NCBI GenBank assembly: GCA_963978895.1
Contig: OZ022247.1
Coordinates: forward strand, 18,855,410 to 18,919,409
Direction of reading: 5' to 3'
Origin: Erpobdella octoculata
Lineage: Eukaryota; Annelida; Clitellata; Hirudinida; Erpobdellidae
DNA: 64,000 nucleotides
Shown here: piece after piece, positions 14,177-55,400 of the stretch
Layout: the number at the start of each line of letters is the position of its first letter
Position numbering within the stretch: position 1 is the first letter of the stretch
Translations under genes and position numbers: made by a program
The notes under the pieces: generated by a model
Database searches by the model: none
What the model saw: the letters and a program-made list of their open reading frames with translations, nothing else
What the model was told of the DNA's origin: nothing

Positions 14177-14560
14177 TACCGTTTTTTGACATTTAAAATG
14201 AAGATTGAATTGATCAATCGATATAAACCAAAATAATATAATAACAAAATCTCAAGCAAATACGGAATTCTTGTAGAAAACATTCTGAAACACCTTCGAC
14301 TTTCTACCTGCACTTTTCTTGTGCGCGTTTTCAGCTGCAAGATCAGCAGAGGAAAAATAAGAGCTACCAAAGGCAGTCTGTACAGTACATGTTTTACAGG
14401 TTTTTTTTAAATTTTAATTAATTCAAAATCGATTTTTAAGTTCACAAACAACTGAAATAACGTGGAACATTAACTGAACTCGAAAACAAATAATAATCAA
14501 TAAAGCAAAATATAAAATTAAGAAATTCAAACGTTTGTAAATATCTTTAAGTTGATCGTC

Positions 14561-43437
<28,877 letters not shown>

Positions 43438-44240
43438 CTGTCGGTGATGATGAGTAAGTAAGTAAATAAGTGGTGGTCATTTGTGGTCAGCTTTTTTGTT
43501 TGTTTGTTTTTAATTGTAGGCTGTAATGGTTCAATTGTTGAAGAAATAAAATGTATGAGAAATATTTAGTTTGGGGTGATCTGCGGAAACAAATTTTAAA
43601 GTAATTCATTCACGGGGTCTTGTTCAGTTCTACCTCATTAATTTGATTTTGAATATCTATTAAATATATTAATTAATACACTTTTTATTTGATACTCATG
43701 CTCTTAAATTGCCGATTTTTCTATTATAGTTTACAGTCTTTCAAATCAAGTGTTTTAAAACAAATAAATTGCCGAATTGAATTTGTATCTTGAAAGTAGA
43801 TAAATATACGTATTTTAAATTTTGCTATGACTAAGAAATATTTTATTACAAGTCATTAAACATTTAATAGGTTTTGTTAATTAGAAAAGAAATACATCAG
43901 GCTTGCATGCCGGCTGGAGATGTCAGAGTGAAAAGAAAAGAGAGGTCTGAATGGAAGAAGTAGGAACCGGATCAGGTGTGGGAAAAAAAAGAAGAAAGTT
44001 TATTCATAAAAATCTCACAAGAAAGCCTGGTGCCAATGCTCATTTGACTGTAGACTATTATACAGTGGAGCCAGTGCTTTCGTTTGTCTGGTGCTTTTGT
44101 GTTGGTGTGTATGGTGTTTGTATGAGTGTAGGTGGGTGGGTCGATTAAAGGTGGGTCAGCTTGAAGAAATAATTTTGAGGGTGTACCTGGTCAGTCTATG
44201 TGGGTAGGCGTTTCTGTGTCAGGTGCAAGAGTGTGTAGGA
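43438..44240. other. Upstream of exon A, nothing recognised
   Basis: AT-rich sequence. The first exon of the Ig gene should lie somewhere above here, or beyond the window. No ATG-containing segment with a phase-1 donor and a hydrophobic leader was found. Confidence 0.4.
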
Positions 44241-44242
44241 GT

Positions 44243-44485
44243 GTCGGGTGCTTGTATGTAATCGGGTGCTTGTATGTAATCGGGTGCTTATATGTAATCG
44301 GGTGCTTGTATGTAATCGGGTGTTTGTATGTAAATCGGGTGCTTGTATGTAATCGGGTGCTTGTATGTAATCGGGTGCTTGTATGTAATCGGGTGCTTGT
44401 ATGTAATCGAGTGCCTGTATGTAATCGGGTGCTTATATGTAATCGAGTGCTTGTATGTAATGGAGTGCTTGTATGTAATTAGGTT
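44243..44485. repeat. 18-bp minisatellite (GTGCTTGTATGTAATCGG)n
   Basis: About 13 units. One unit has an extra A (near 44331) that changes frame. A looser continuation with GTATGTGAGTGGG words runs to about 44800. Confidence 0.94.
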
Positions 44486-44843
44486 GATATAGATCCTGCG
44501 TGTATGTGGGTTGATCTGGGGTTTCAACGTATGAATCTATATAAATGATTAGGTTTGGTGCATGCATGTATGTGAGTGGGTTTGATACATGCATGTACGT
44601 GAATGAGTAAGGTGCATGACTATAATTAATATGTATGGGAAGGTATGGTACTTGCATGTAAACTGGTCTGGTACGTATACGTATGTGAGTGAGTGGGTGG
44701 TATTCAGTGCATGGAGGCGGGAAAGTGTTGGTACATGTATGTATGTGAGTTGTATTTGGTGCTTGTATGTATGTGAATGGGTCTGCTACATGTATGTATT
44801 TAGGTGTTTCGTTGTTTGTCCTTCTAACAACTGTTGTTTGTTT

Positions 44844-44918
44844 GTTTGCAGCACATACCCGATTCTCCAACATTAACATTTGTTTGCAGCACATAACCGA
44901 TTCTCCAACATTAACAAA
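44844..44918. repeat. Tandem duplication of about 35 bp
   Basis: TTTGCAGCACATA(C/A)CCGATT followed by CTCCAACATTAACA occurs twice head to tail (about 44845-44878 and 44881-44915) with one base difference. Confidence 0.93.
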
Positions 44919-45515
44919 TTCAAGCTAAACCGTTCATACACACCACATGGTGTATTATAATAAAATAATGAATAAATGAAAAACTCTTTAAACAACCGGC
45001 TGATCACTGATTGAATTGGAATTATTGTTGCAACTATTAATACAAATAAAAAAATAATAACTTTTATTCTTAGATATAAAATGAGTTGAACGCCCTGTAC
45101 AATACAACACATCCGTCGTTAGGTGGCTTCCATCGTTTTAATGAAGATGGAAGAACTAGCCGCATTTGCATTGAATTGCATTGAATCGTAACGAAAACCC
45201 TATCGGGCGTTTAAAATATTTAACAACATTCTCAATGGCCCTGCTAGAATTTCACCAACAATTAAAGCGTAAATATTATTCGTAATTATAGCGAAAAAAA
45301 TATTTTTTCAAATTATAACTGAGACAGAGTTGGACGATAAACATTCCCACAGTGATATTGAACCTCGAGGCTTTACATGTAATAAGCATTCGCGTACAAA
45401 CCCGTGGAATGATTTGCTACATGTAAGATAGCACGTCTGATTTCAGCTTCATTAAGCGTACGTTTATTTATTTATTCATATTTTCATTTAATATATTATT
45501 TGTAATCTAGGATTC

Positions 45516-45562
<47 letters not shown>

Positions 45563-46160
45563 AGGCATTCGGTTATAAGCGAGAGAGTGTAAGATATATT
45601 TATGACGGCCTGCCACAAGCTGTGCTTGCCCTCCCACACTCTGAATCTATTTTTGTTATTCTGCTAGATTTTATTTTTGATAGAATTATTTATTTAAAAT
45701 CATTTTTTATTCATTATTAAAATAGAAATAAAAACCAAGTTATATTTCGCTTATGGTTTTAAAAGATTAAAAAGATGTTCTTGTTAGTTTTTCTATTGAG
45801 ATCTGACATTTATTATTTGCTTAACGTCTTTTCATAAAAAAAATTGAAAATTAACAAATCAATATTGGAACAAATATTTTTAATTAATTTTATTTAGAAA
45901 ACATTTTGTTAACATTGCAAAGTTTAAAATAAAATAAAGTTTTAATATTTTAAATTATTAAATTTAATTAATTAAAAATCAGATAAAGCAAAAATAAATA
46001 AACAATTTCATCGCAGGAAAAAACTTGCGATATAAAACCGAAAAAATATTTGTGATTTGCAATGGATGAATGTGAAGTAAATGTAGTAAATATCGATTAA
46101 ATAAATAGATACCTGTATGTTAGTTGTTGCAGCTACTGTAATTATTGTAATTACTCAAAA
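44919..46160. other. No gene recognised; one (GA)n tract
   Basis: (GA)n at 45520-45560. 44985-45028 is similar to 47636-47668 (see findings). Otherwise AT-rich and unassigned. Confidence 0.5.
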
Positions 46161-46164
46161 GATT

Positions 46165-46442
46165 CATTATATTTTTTTACAAATAATAATTTCTATTACT
46201 TTACAAGAGGTAATTTATATTACTTTAAAAGAGGTAATTCATTTTACTTTACAAGATGGAATTTATATTAATTTATAAGAACAAATTTATATTACTTTAC
46301 AAGTAATAAATCATATTACTTCACAAGAGCTATCTCATATTACTTCCTAACAACTAATTCATATTAATTCACAAAAAGTCATTCATATTACCTCCCAAGT
46401 TGTTTTCGTATTACTTCACACAAATTAATTTATATTAATTAA
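46165..46442. repeat. About 30-bp degenerate tandem (TATTACTTTACAAGAGGTAATT)n
   Basis: About nine diverged units built on ATATTACTTTACAAG. Divergence suggests an old array. Confidence 0.8.
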
Positions 46443-46819
46443 TATAAGCGACTGTAAATCTAAATACAATTTTGGAGCAAATATTCGAGATAATAATTAT
46501 AAATGAATTATTCAATTTATCTAGAAAATATACAAATAATTTCTAAACTTATTTTATAATAGCGAGACAAACATTGAAAAACCAGTTAAGCGCCATCTAC
46601 AGAAAAAGAAGCAATTTGTTGAAAACAAGCTGTAAACTCCAGTTGTTGCTAAACGACAACAAAATTGTATGCCAAAATATAACCCAACAGCAACAACATG
46701 CAACTACAACACGCAACAACAGCACATCAGAAAACAAGAATTATATCTGAAACGACAAGCTTTATTATGTTCAACTGATTAACAACCTGCAATAAAGTCA
46801 TGTAACAAGTGAACCAACT

Positions 46820-46925
46820 GAGTACGAACAAATGAACACCCTTGAACCTACCAACTCAGTACGAACAAATGAACACATTTGAACCTACCAACTCAATACG
46901 AACAAATGAACACCCTTGAACCTCA
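46820..46925. repeat. About 43-bp tandem repeat, 2.5 copies
   Basis: GTACGAACAAATGAACACCC then TTGAACCTACCAACTCA, repeated at about 46827, 46859 and 46897 with small changes. Confidence 0.88.
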
Positions 46926-49380
46926 GCTCTTCCGTTTTCCGAAGCGTTCACCGGTCAAGTCTGGTTTTCTCATTTAATGTAAATGCGAACGTATTTTCTC
47001 TTCATAACATCGGTTTGAATAAAGCAAGATAAATAATTCGAAGGACAAAAAGCGGCTGTGTTCATATGCTTGCTCTCGTGGGACTGATGAATGTTGACTA
47101 CTAGGGGACTTGCGGAGGAGTTGGGTCGTTATGGGGTGCGAGTGGAGAGTGGGGGAGATTGGGTGGTATGAAAGAGCGGAAAAGTGTTGAAACATTGAAT
47201 AAACAGATTTTATATTGATTTATTGTAAAATTTTCAATTATTTATAAATAACAAAGTTAGTAAAACTGCACCCGAGATCAAATTAACAAACTTGTTGTGA
47301 TTTTCAATTAGGTTGAACTTCGATTTAAAAATGTATCTGACAATTTTTTTTTCAAGTTTTAAATAAGTTTTTAAAATTACAATTTCAAACAGTTTTGTAG
47401 TTTCGCCAATACTAACTCACTTACTTAAAAATACGATCGGACATCTACGGATACCTAAAATATCAAATAAACAAGACTCTTTTTATAATGCTCAGACGAT
47501 AAACAAACTGCAGCCATCATTTTCCCGAAAATCGAGGAAGCAAACAAAAACTGAGATCATGCATGGATCTGCGAATGATGCATGCACGATTGGCGATGGA
47601 GTTGAATGACATGTGATATGGAAAAGCGATTTAACAGCCGGCTGGGCATTGATTGGATTGGAATTATTGGGATTTGTAGAGGAACGAGGGTTTTATTGGT
47701 TGATGGGCGATTCCTTTCTCTCTTTTTTTTCAAATATTTTATTATGCTGCATGTGACCTTCATCTACGTATTTTCCTGAATATAATCCAATCAAAATGTA
47801 TGCAACACGTCAACGATTATATCGATGTACACAGACACACATTTATAAAAACAATCCTACTTTTAATCTTGACAGAACAAGCCGCACAGCTCCATTTGAA
47901 ACTGGCACTGAAATATGTTTTGAGCTTTCTAAAAGCTTTCAAAGGGTGGAATTTCATTTTTTCACGTTAAAATAAAATTTTTAAAATTGTATACACAAAA
48001 TCATCATGATTTATTTTAAAAAATTGTTTTCTCAAAGTAGTTTCCGCTTTGTGATATCACGTGATATGATTTCGTCTTAAAACTTCCGACTCCATGCTTC
48101 AGGCTGCAAATAAAGTTTTTTATTATAAATACTATTTGATTTCTCTGTCAATTTTTTGAGGAACGACACATTTAAGAAATATTAAAGAACTTTTAAGTAA
48201 CAAATGTATAACAAACTATTTAAACACTTACTAAATAAATAGTGTGGTTTCGAATGAATATATCTATAAACATTTTCAAGTCCTAATTTACACGAACAAC
48301 TGTAGTCAACATTTTAATAAGTTTTTGTCATAGTCGTGATTACCTAAAAGTTCATTTAATTGACGTAAGTGCCTCCTAGTGAATATTTTTAAATGCATTA
48401 CATTCTAGTCATCATTGTATTTTTCAAATCTGCTATATTAAGTTTGACTTTGTGAGTTTGTGAGCTGGGTGGCAGCTTTCAGAAGAATTAATTAACCCCC
48501 TCACCATCATCAAATCTAGCTCAAACTCAGGCACATTAACTTCTTGCCAATGACAATGCAATTTATCAAACATACACGATTCCATAAACAAAAGCTCATA
48601 CAAAACTTTTAAACTGTATGATGAATACACCATAATTTGCGTACAACATCTACATTTGTTTAAGCAAATTTATCATTTCTTTCTTTTCATCGTCATAGAC
48701 AATACTACAGCTCACAGTAAAAAATCTTAAATTTATTGAAAACTGGTTTAATTAAAATACCACACAACCCTCGTTTGAATATTTCCAATAACTAACATGA
48801 CAAACACTCGGCTAAGCTGTCTGCTCCGCTGTTTTCTTAACATTCGTCTGGCGCCGTAATGAAAGCGCCTCGATACTAGCGCCCCGACAAAAAACACTCA
48901 ATAAATAAATGTTGGTAATTAATTTCAGATCTTATTTAATTAAGCAACACAGCAATAATTATGCACAACCGGATTGACGATTACTCATCATTTGATGTTT
49001 ATAGTTATACATAGTAGTCATTCAAATGCGAAAAGTTAATTTATGCAGCATCGTTGGGAATTAAGGCATCTTAAAATTTTAATTTTTAGTTTTGGAGCAG
49101 AAGTTAGTTGCAACAAGGTCATTTGTAAATTTCAAGTATTGAAGCTACTCTAAAAATAATAGTTTTATTGACTTAGATATTAGGTATTTCTCAAAGAATT
49201 GTTTATTTTCACGTGTACTCATATTCAGCCAAATAAAACAATTTGCATGCAAAGAAATTTATCAAACATACAGATCAGGGATACAAAACAAATAAGATTT
49301 TTTAATGCATATTGTCAACTTGGTAAAACACATGATTGTTAGCGTTTTGTCAGAAGAAATTTGGTTCATTTTTCTGGAAT
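46926..49380. other. No gene recognised
   Basis: AT-rich unassigned sequence. Open frames on the minus strand near 47.0-47.2, 47.6 and 48.5 kb lack homology or splice context that I can support. Confidence 0.45.
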
Positions 49381-49384
49381 TTTT

Positions 49385-49725
49385 TTTAAATTTTACTGTC
49401 TCACTAACGTTACATGTACAATAAATGCAATCTGTTTTTTCATAAATAAAAAAAATGTTTGATAATTTATATAGCGTCTTTTCCGGGCTGTTCAAAGGCG
49501 CTGTTCTTTTACATGCCCCACGGAGATAACGATTTTACCCGCTAAGTTTTCCGTTGACATGGGCTACTAGGCAGTGAGTGGGAGTCGAACCGCGAAGCTC
49601 TTACATTCGTGGATATAACAGACTTAGATATAATGTGCAGATTTCTTGGGTCCTTTGAAGTACCAGATCGACAACTACCAATATGCAATAGGTTGAACAG
49701 GGCCGGTATATAAACTTCAGCTACG
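49385..49725 (-). mobile_element. SINE-like repeat with tRNA-type B box
   Basis: On the minus strand GGTTCGACTCC (plus 49581-49591) matches the RNA polymerase III B box. Further along comes GGCGCTATATAAAT-like sequence (plus 49467-49475, ATATAGCGTC), resembling the tails of L2-type elements and their SINEs. Parts recur elsewhere: CGTTACATGTACAATAAAT at 22295 and TGCAATA(A/G)GTTG...CCGG at 55170. No clear A box was found. Family not identified. Confidence 0.5.
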
Positions 49726-50900
49726 TCGTTAAAGGTTTGAAAAAAAATAAAACTGTCAAAAACGATATGTTGTTACATAATCTACCCACGTAGTAATGCT
49801 GAGATTTAAAATTATACTTTAAAAAATATAAGCTCTAAAATAGAAAATAGAAAATATAATGTCTGCATAGGAATGTTCCGTAAGTGGCAAAATTTTCAAT
49901 ACTTTTTTGTAATGAACATTCAATAAAATATTACACAGAACAGACTATTAAATTCTGAAGGCAGTACAACAAGGGATGTGTTTCAATGCATTTAAAAATC
50001 CCTAAAAAATGTTTTCTTTTCCATACCAACGTTTAAATTTAATCTTTACTTTGCTTGAAAAGAAATAAAGAAAGAGAGAGAAAATCTCTTATAAAAAAAA
50101 AGTTTGGAAATCTATTAAAGCAAGCGATGGCAAACACGTCTGTTTGCAAATTCCAGGTGACAGAGTTGTGATGGCTGAATCAATCCCGAAGTACTGCCGG
50201 CGGCATTTGCATCTGCTCACCAATTAGCTGGAAACATGTAACGTACAGATTTCGTGGAGACACCTGGTGACACACATGACACTTTTGTGCGCGACTTTTT
50301 TTATAAAATCTAGGAGGTGCAAGATATTGTTAGTTCACTTTTTAAAAAGAACAGTTATTTATGAATTTAATCATATTTTCTGTAAGTTGAGAATATTTTT
50401 ATTATTTAAACTTTTCAGGGTTTTTATTTATCAATTTAATAAATAAAATATAGAAACATAAGTTTTTTATTTTAAAACAATTTACAACACAAAAAACTAG
50501 TTTTTGAAATAATAAATTAACAAACCGTTTAATAAATATTAACAACAAAATATTTAAAATTTAAAACAATATTTGAAACATTATAGAATAACCGCAAGAA
50601 CATTTATTGCAAAAGAGTAGTGCAGTTTTTAATAGGTTACCATTTATAGTAGTACGAATGACAAATGGATAATCGTGGAGACCGATCAAAACTTTGATAA
50701 CAGACATTTGCAAAAAAAAAGTAGAATCGGATCGAACTGGAAAAGAGGCCTGTAAGATATATTATTATCTCTGAAGCAAAGAGTTTTTAAATATTAAAAC
50801 AATGAAATAGAAATATTTTTTTAAAATTATTTATTGTATTAAATCGATTCTATTTGTTATGGTAACAAATAGAATCTAATTATAGCAGTTATCTGACTCT
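49726..50900. other. No gene recognised; perfect inverted repeat at the end
   Basis: 50846-50876 is a perfect hairpin: GATTCTATTTGTTA, loop TGG, then TAACAAATAGAATC. 50150-50310 is GC-richer but has no convincing exon. Confidence 0.5.
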
Positions 50901-51031
50901 TCTTATAATAACCATCTTTGTAAACAACTCGGTACTTGCTCTCGCTATTAACTTGTTGTTTCGCGTCTAAAACTTTGAGGTTTTGTCGATTTTGTGTTTA
51001 AACATTGATTAATTAATAGTCTAAACAAGAT

Positions 51032-51751
51032 ATGTCGAAAGCTATAACTCTCGAAAGTCTAGAAGTAGTTCTCAGCCGTATCGTCGACAGAATGAGCGAC
51101 AATATGACGCGCTTACTGGAGACCATGAATAAAAACTATGAGGCTCTTCTTGATAGAATAGCCAAAACAACAACTGACTCGTTAAAAGAAATGTCGACTA
51201 AATTCGAGGACATTTCTATAAGATTGGGTGCTTTGGAGTCTGGGACTGAGTCTTCAAAATTAGTGACTGACGAGCAAAATCTATTAGGCAATCCAACTAG
51301 TATTGCCGAAGTACTGACTACCACTCTCTGGAGGTTGGAACAAGAAAAAGATGACAAAAAGCGAAGAGCAAATAACATTGTCATTTCTGGTTTGAAATAT
51401 GATGAGAAAAAATCAGATGCAGATTGTGTGGTAGACCTCTGTAAAAACAACCTTGCTGTGGTGCCCAGGATTGTCGCGACAAGGCGGTTAGGAAAAGACC
51501 TTAGAAATCCCAGAGCAAAAGTATGTGTTACTCTAGAAAACCCTGCGGCAGCTGAAGAACTACTGATGTCGTCTCGGATCTTGCGCTCGTCCAAGAATGA
51601 GGATGTACGAAAAATCTTCATGAACAGAGACCTGACAAAACAACAGGCTGAACTCAACTACAAAAGGAGATGCGAAAGAAGAAAAGTTACTGATGGTCAT
51701 CCTCCTGCCCCGACTGGGTTGAGTGGCGAGGGCCAACTTTTTCGGAAGTAA
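51032..51751 (+). CDS. ORF1 protein of the CR1 element (RNA-binding)
   Basis: 239 residues from ATG 51032. The N-terminus (about 10-75) is helical with coiled-coil character (MTRLLETMNKNYEALLDRIA, LKEMSTKFEDISIRLGALES). The middle (about 110-160) has RRANNIVISGLKYDE and TRRLGKDLRNPRAK, then MNRDLTKQQAELNYKRRCER (about 193-212), the RRM-like ORF1 pattern of CR1/L2 elements. No zinc knuckle is seen. By family knowledge it coats the element RNA and helps reverse transcription. It overlaps ORF2 by 29 bases in a different frame (+1). Confidence 0.85.
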   Translation: MSKAITLESLEVVLSRIVDRMSDNMTRLLETMNKNYEALLDRIAKTTTDSLKEMSTKFEDISIRLGALESGTESSKLVTDEQNLLGNPTSIAEVLTTTLWRLEQEKDDKKRRANNIVISGLKYDEKKSDADCVVDLCKNNLAVVPRIVATRRLGKDLRNPRAKVCVTLENPAAAEELLMSSRILRSSKNEDVRKIFMNRDLTKQQAELNYKRRCERRKVTDGHPPAPTGLSGEGQLFRK

Positions 51752-54534
51752 CGGTAGCACCCTAGCTTTCACAAACCTCAGAAGTATATCTAACAAGATT
51801 GAAGATTTTCGTTTTTTTCTAGAAGACTGCAGACCAGATATGTTTTGTATTACTGAAACTTGGCTATTAGAAGAGATTCCAAGTAGTTTATTTCTGACTA
51901 AAGATTATGATTCGGTTCGACACGATAGAAAAACTCGTGGAGGGGGTGTAGCGATGGTAGTAAAAACAAGTATTCCTCACAGAACCGTATTAGTACCTGA
52001 TAACTTCCGGCATATTGAACTTGTTTGTGTAGATATTGAATTAAACCATAAATCATACAGAATTGTCACATACTATCGTCCTGGAGGTTTTGGTGCTGAG
52101 GCGGAGATCTATATGGTGGACAGTATTAATTGTTTTAAAGCGTTATATTCTCCGATACGTACAATGTGCCTGGTTGGAGACTTTAATTTGCCGGAGGTGG
52201 ATTGGACCTGTTACTCATATCCAAACAACAGAGTCTACGGAGTGTTCATGGAATTTGTAAATGAATTTGGACTTCAACAGTTTATTCAAGAGCCGACTCG
52301 AGGAAACAACATTCTAGATTTGGTGCTCTCTGGGGACTCAATGTTGATCTCAAATGTGGAGTTTAGATGTCAGATCGCTACCAGTGACCACAATGTAATG
52401 ATTCTCCATTTAAATGATACAGATCCAAGAGAAAAAAGCGATGTTCGAAACTCATATATGTTTGATAAAGCAAACTTTGCAGCAATAAACAACTTTCTGA
52501 AACTTGTGAAATGGGACGACATCTTCCAATATCGTTTCGACGTAGAAAACTGCTGGAATGCCCTTCAGCAGTGTATGAGTTATGTGATACAAACCTTCGT
52601 TCCAGTTCGTACTGTATTGAGCTCACGAGGACGACCAAGGAAAATCTCCAATAGAATAAAACGTTTATATAAATCCAAATTATTCTTCTGGAAAATCTGG
52701 AAGCAAACTAAAGAGAATAAAGATAAAATCAAATACATGGAGTTTTCAAAATTATGTACTAAAGCAGTAAAAAAAGAACAATATGACATTGAGAAGGGTC
52801 TTGTTTTATCGGGTAACGTTGGTGCTTTCTACAAATATATTCACAACAAACTCTCCTTGAATTCTAAAATTACTGGGATAGAAACAAGTGATGGCACGAT
52901 TGTTACAGATCCGGCTAAAATGTCAAATGTCTTCAACGACTATTTTGCAACCGTTTTTACAAAAGACGATGGAAGTAATCCACCTCTGGTGCAGAAGTCT
53001 CCCAATCTCCTGGAAGAAGTTACGTTCACTCCTGATGTTGTTTTTTCAACCCTCAGAAGTCTTCGAATGACAAAATCTTGTGGCCCAGATGGTATACCGA
53101 ATATATTGCTTAAACGCTGCGCCCAAAACTTGACTATTCCACTCTGTCATATTTTTGAAATGTCTCTCAAAACACGAAGATTGCCTGAAATATGGAGAAC
53201 TGCATATATCACACCAATTCACAAAAAAGGACCTACAAGTGTTGTCTCAAACTACAGACCAATCTCTCTCACGTGTACATGCTGCCGCGTTATGGAAAAG
53301 ATTGTTAGCAAAAGCATCTTGGCCCACCTCTCTACTCATGGTCTTATTTCTCCACATCAGCACGGTTTCCTGAGACAGAGATCAACTTGTACGAACCTTC
53401 TGGAGTGTGTACATGACTGGATTATGGGGTTACTGGATGGTAGTCGAGTGGACATTGTTTATTTTGATTTTCAAAAGGCTTTCGACTCGGTCTCCCACCC
53501 AAAGTTGAAGACTAAACTCATTAGCTACGGAATATCAGGTGATTTGTTGGCATGGATCTTGGATTTTTTGAGTGCTCGAAAACAGCTTGTTCGAATTGGT
53601 GAATGCTTATCTGCTCCGAGAGATGTTACCAGTGGTGTTCCTCAAGGAAGTGTCCTGGGCCCCATACTCTTTCTAATTTTTATTAACGATATTACGGATG
53701 GTGATGCTCTTGGACCGGTCTTGTTTGCAGACGACATAAAAATTTACTCAGCAGCTCAGCCCACATCTTCTTCGGCTCCAGAAATACAGAGAGCAATTGA
53801 TGAACTAGTTCTCTGGAGTGAAACATGGCAACTGAATCTGGCACTATCAAAGTGTTTTGTATGTCCCATTCACAGGCGAAGAAACGACAAAGGCTTCGAA
53901 ATACCTAGATATCGAATTGGGACATACGAGCTTGAACCGACCGAGCAAGCAAGAGATCTGGGTGTACTAATTGATAAAAACCTTAATTTCAAAAAACACA
54001 TTGAGAACATTATCCACTCTGCGTCGGTGAAACTCAGATTAATAAAACTATGCCTCCTGTCTAAAGATCCGTATCTGATGAAAAAAGCATTCACTACATA
54101 CGTGCGACCATTGCTCGAATACTGCTCTCCAGTACCTAATCGACGGCCTGGAGAAGGTTCAGAAAAGATTCACCCGAATGATTCCAAATATCATCCATCT
54201 ACCATACTCGACCCGTCTCAGCTTTTTGGGATTGAAAACTTTAGAAGAGCGCAGACTTATCGCAGACCTTTGTTTCTGCTACAGATCTTTAAATGGAATG
54301 GTGGATTATAGCCTGGTTGGACAATTTAAACGAGCAAATTATGAAAAAACAAGGGGCCATAGCTACAAACTGATGCCAGGTCAATATAGAACTGACGATG
54401 CCAGGTTTTTCATAACTGGACGCGTGGTCTCAGCATGGAATTCTTTGCCTCAGGATGTTGTTGGATCATCAAACTACAGTCGGTTCAGAAGCTTGATAAA
54501 TCAGATGGATTTATCTAAGTTTTCAAGACTTTGA
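51723..54534 (+). pseudogene. ORF2 protein of the CR1 element: endonuclease plus reverse transcriptase (one frameshift)
   Basis: The frame opens at 51723 (GTG after a TGA); no in-frame ATG precedes the first endonuclease motif. Endonuclease: TNLRSISNKIEDF (18-29), FCITETWL with catalytic Glu (41-48), VGDFNLPEVDW and ATSDHNVM. RT: SCGPDGIPNILLK, NYRPISLTCTCCRVMEKIV, VYFDFQKAFDSVSH, SGVPQGSVLGPILF and the catalytic FADDIKIY at about residue 668. The main frame runs to a TAG at 54311. The true C-terminus continues in another frame (EKVQKRFTRMIPNIIHLPYS, then FITGRVVSAWNSLPQDVV) to 54534, so roughly ten bases were lost at about 54136 in the usual YCSPVW motif. The protein nicks target DNA and copies its own RNA into it. 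Catalytic motifs look intact. Confidence 0.88.
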
Positions 54535-54917
54535 ATTTTTCATGAAGCATTAGCAGATCTGGATGTCAAATGAACAGATTTTTGGAAGTATTTAGAGGGA
54601 TTTTGAAGATTGCGGTGGAAGTTTCAACTTCACAGCATTATGTATAAGTGTTAAGAACAACAATTTGTCAGGTTTAACCGTTCCATAAATGCAAAATTTA
54701 AATATTTACAAGACTTAATATCTTATTCAATATGTTATACGCGAGTATACTTTGCTATTGTATGTTTCTAACATCTTAACAATTTACGATTTGCAACTGA
54801 GTATGTGTACATATTTCGTTTATTGGTTTTTTTTGTTTTGTTTGTACTGTCCGAACGGTATTAGAGGCCGATAGGCCCTTCTGTTTGAGAATAAATAAAT
54901 AAATAAATAAATAAATA

Positions 54918-55060
54918 TTTCTTTAAGTTATTTTCATAAATCAAATGATATAAATTACTGGATCTACGTATTATAATCATATTAGTTAAGCTGTATTGTG
55001 TGTGTGGTTTGTTTAACGTCTGTATCTGTCAGATAGACAATTTAGACGGTATGTATGTTT
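54918..55060. other. Unassigned spacer
   Basis: Short AT-rich stretch with no feature seen. Confidence 0.5.
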
Positions 55061-55400
55061 GAGTGTTTGGTGACGTGTTTATGTTGGCTTTGAGGCAGGG
55101 AGGCCACCGAAAGCACAAGGCTTTCGTGGGCACATGGCTCGACTCACTCCAGCCCGCCAACTACTGAGGTGCAATAAGTTGGACAAGGACCGGCAAATCG
55201 ACCTCCCATGCAGCTAGCAATTTAACCAGCCTCGGATGATCCTCATAGGCTATGGTATCGCTCCGCCGTCTGCAAGCCTCCTCGCCTCTCCTATGGAGTT
55301 AAGCTGTATTTGGTGACGGCGGTGTTGAAGCAGTGAGTCAGTTCGACTTCCGCAGGTGTCGGCTTAAAAGGCTGCCTTGTGTTGTTTTGACGCTTTACTA
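55061..55400. repeat. GC-richer dispersed-type repeat
   Basis: A block much richer in G and C than its surroundings, with GCCAACTACTGAGGTGCAAT then AAGTTGGACAAGGACCGG. The same phrase in diverged form is at 49672-49715 (CAACTACCAATATGCAATAG, GTTGAACAGGGCCGG). Two copies in one window suggest a repeat family. Not identified. Confidence 0.5.

Larger units (their letters stand above)
50925..54917 (+). mobile_element. CR1-clade non-LTR retrotransposon, nearly full length
   Basis: Two ORFs in order (51032-51751 and 51723-54534), a 3' UTR and a tail (AATA)n at 54888-54916. RT motif YFDFQKAFDSVSHPKL and HGFLRQRSTC are CR1-type. The 5' limit is uncertain; I set it just after the hairpin. Only one clear lesion is seen, a short deletion near 54136 that shifts frame in the C-terminal domain, so this copy is much younger than the L2-like ones. 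No target-site duplication was identified. Confidence 0.85.

Noticed and set aside
14176..14370. 64-codon minus frame below the Ig gene
   Set aside because: No homology, no splice or start context; composition like intergenic DNA.
49581..49591. A true tRNA gene at the B box
   Set aside because: No cloverleaf, anticodon arm or A box can be drawn around it; it is better explained as a SINE.
50150..50310. GC-richer block as first exon of the Ig gene
   Set aside because: The minus strand has a short ATG frame and a GTGAGC donor, but a stop comes first and there is no hydrophobic leader.
51136..51657. 173-codon minus-strand frame
   Set aside because: Antisense of the CR1 ORF1; no features of its own.
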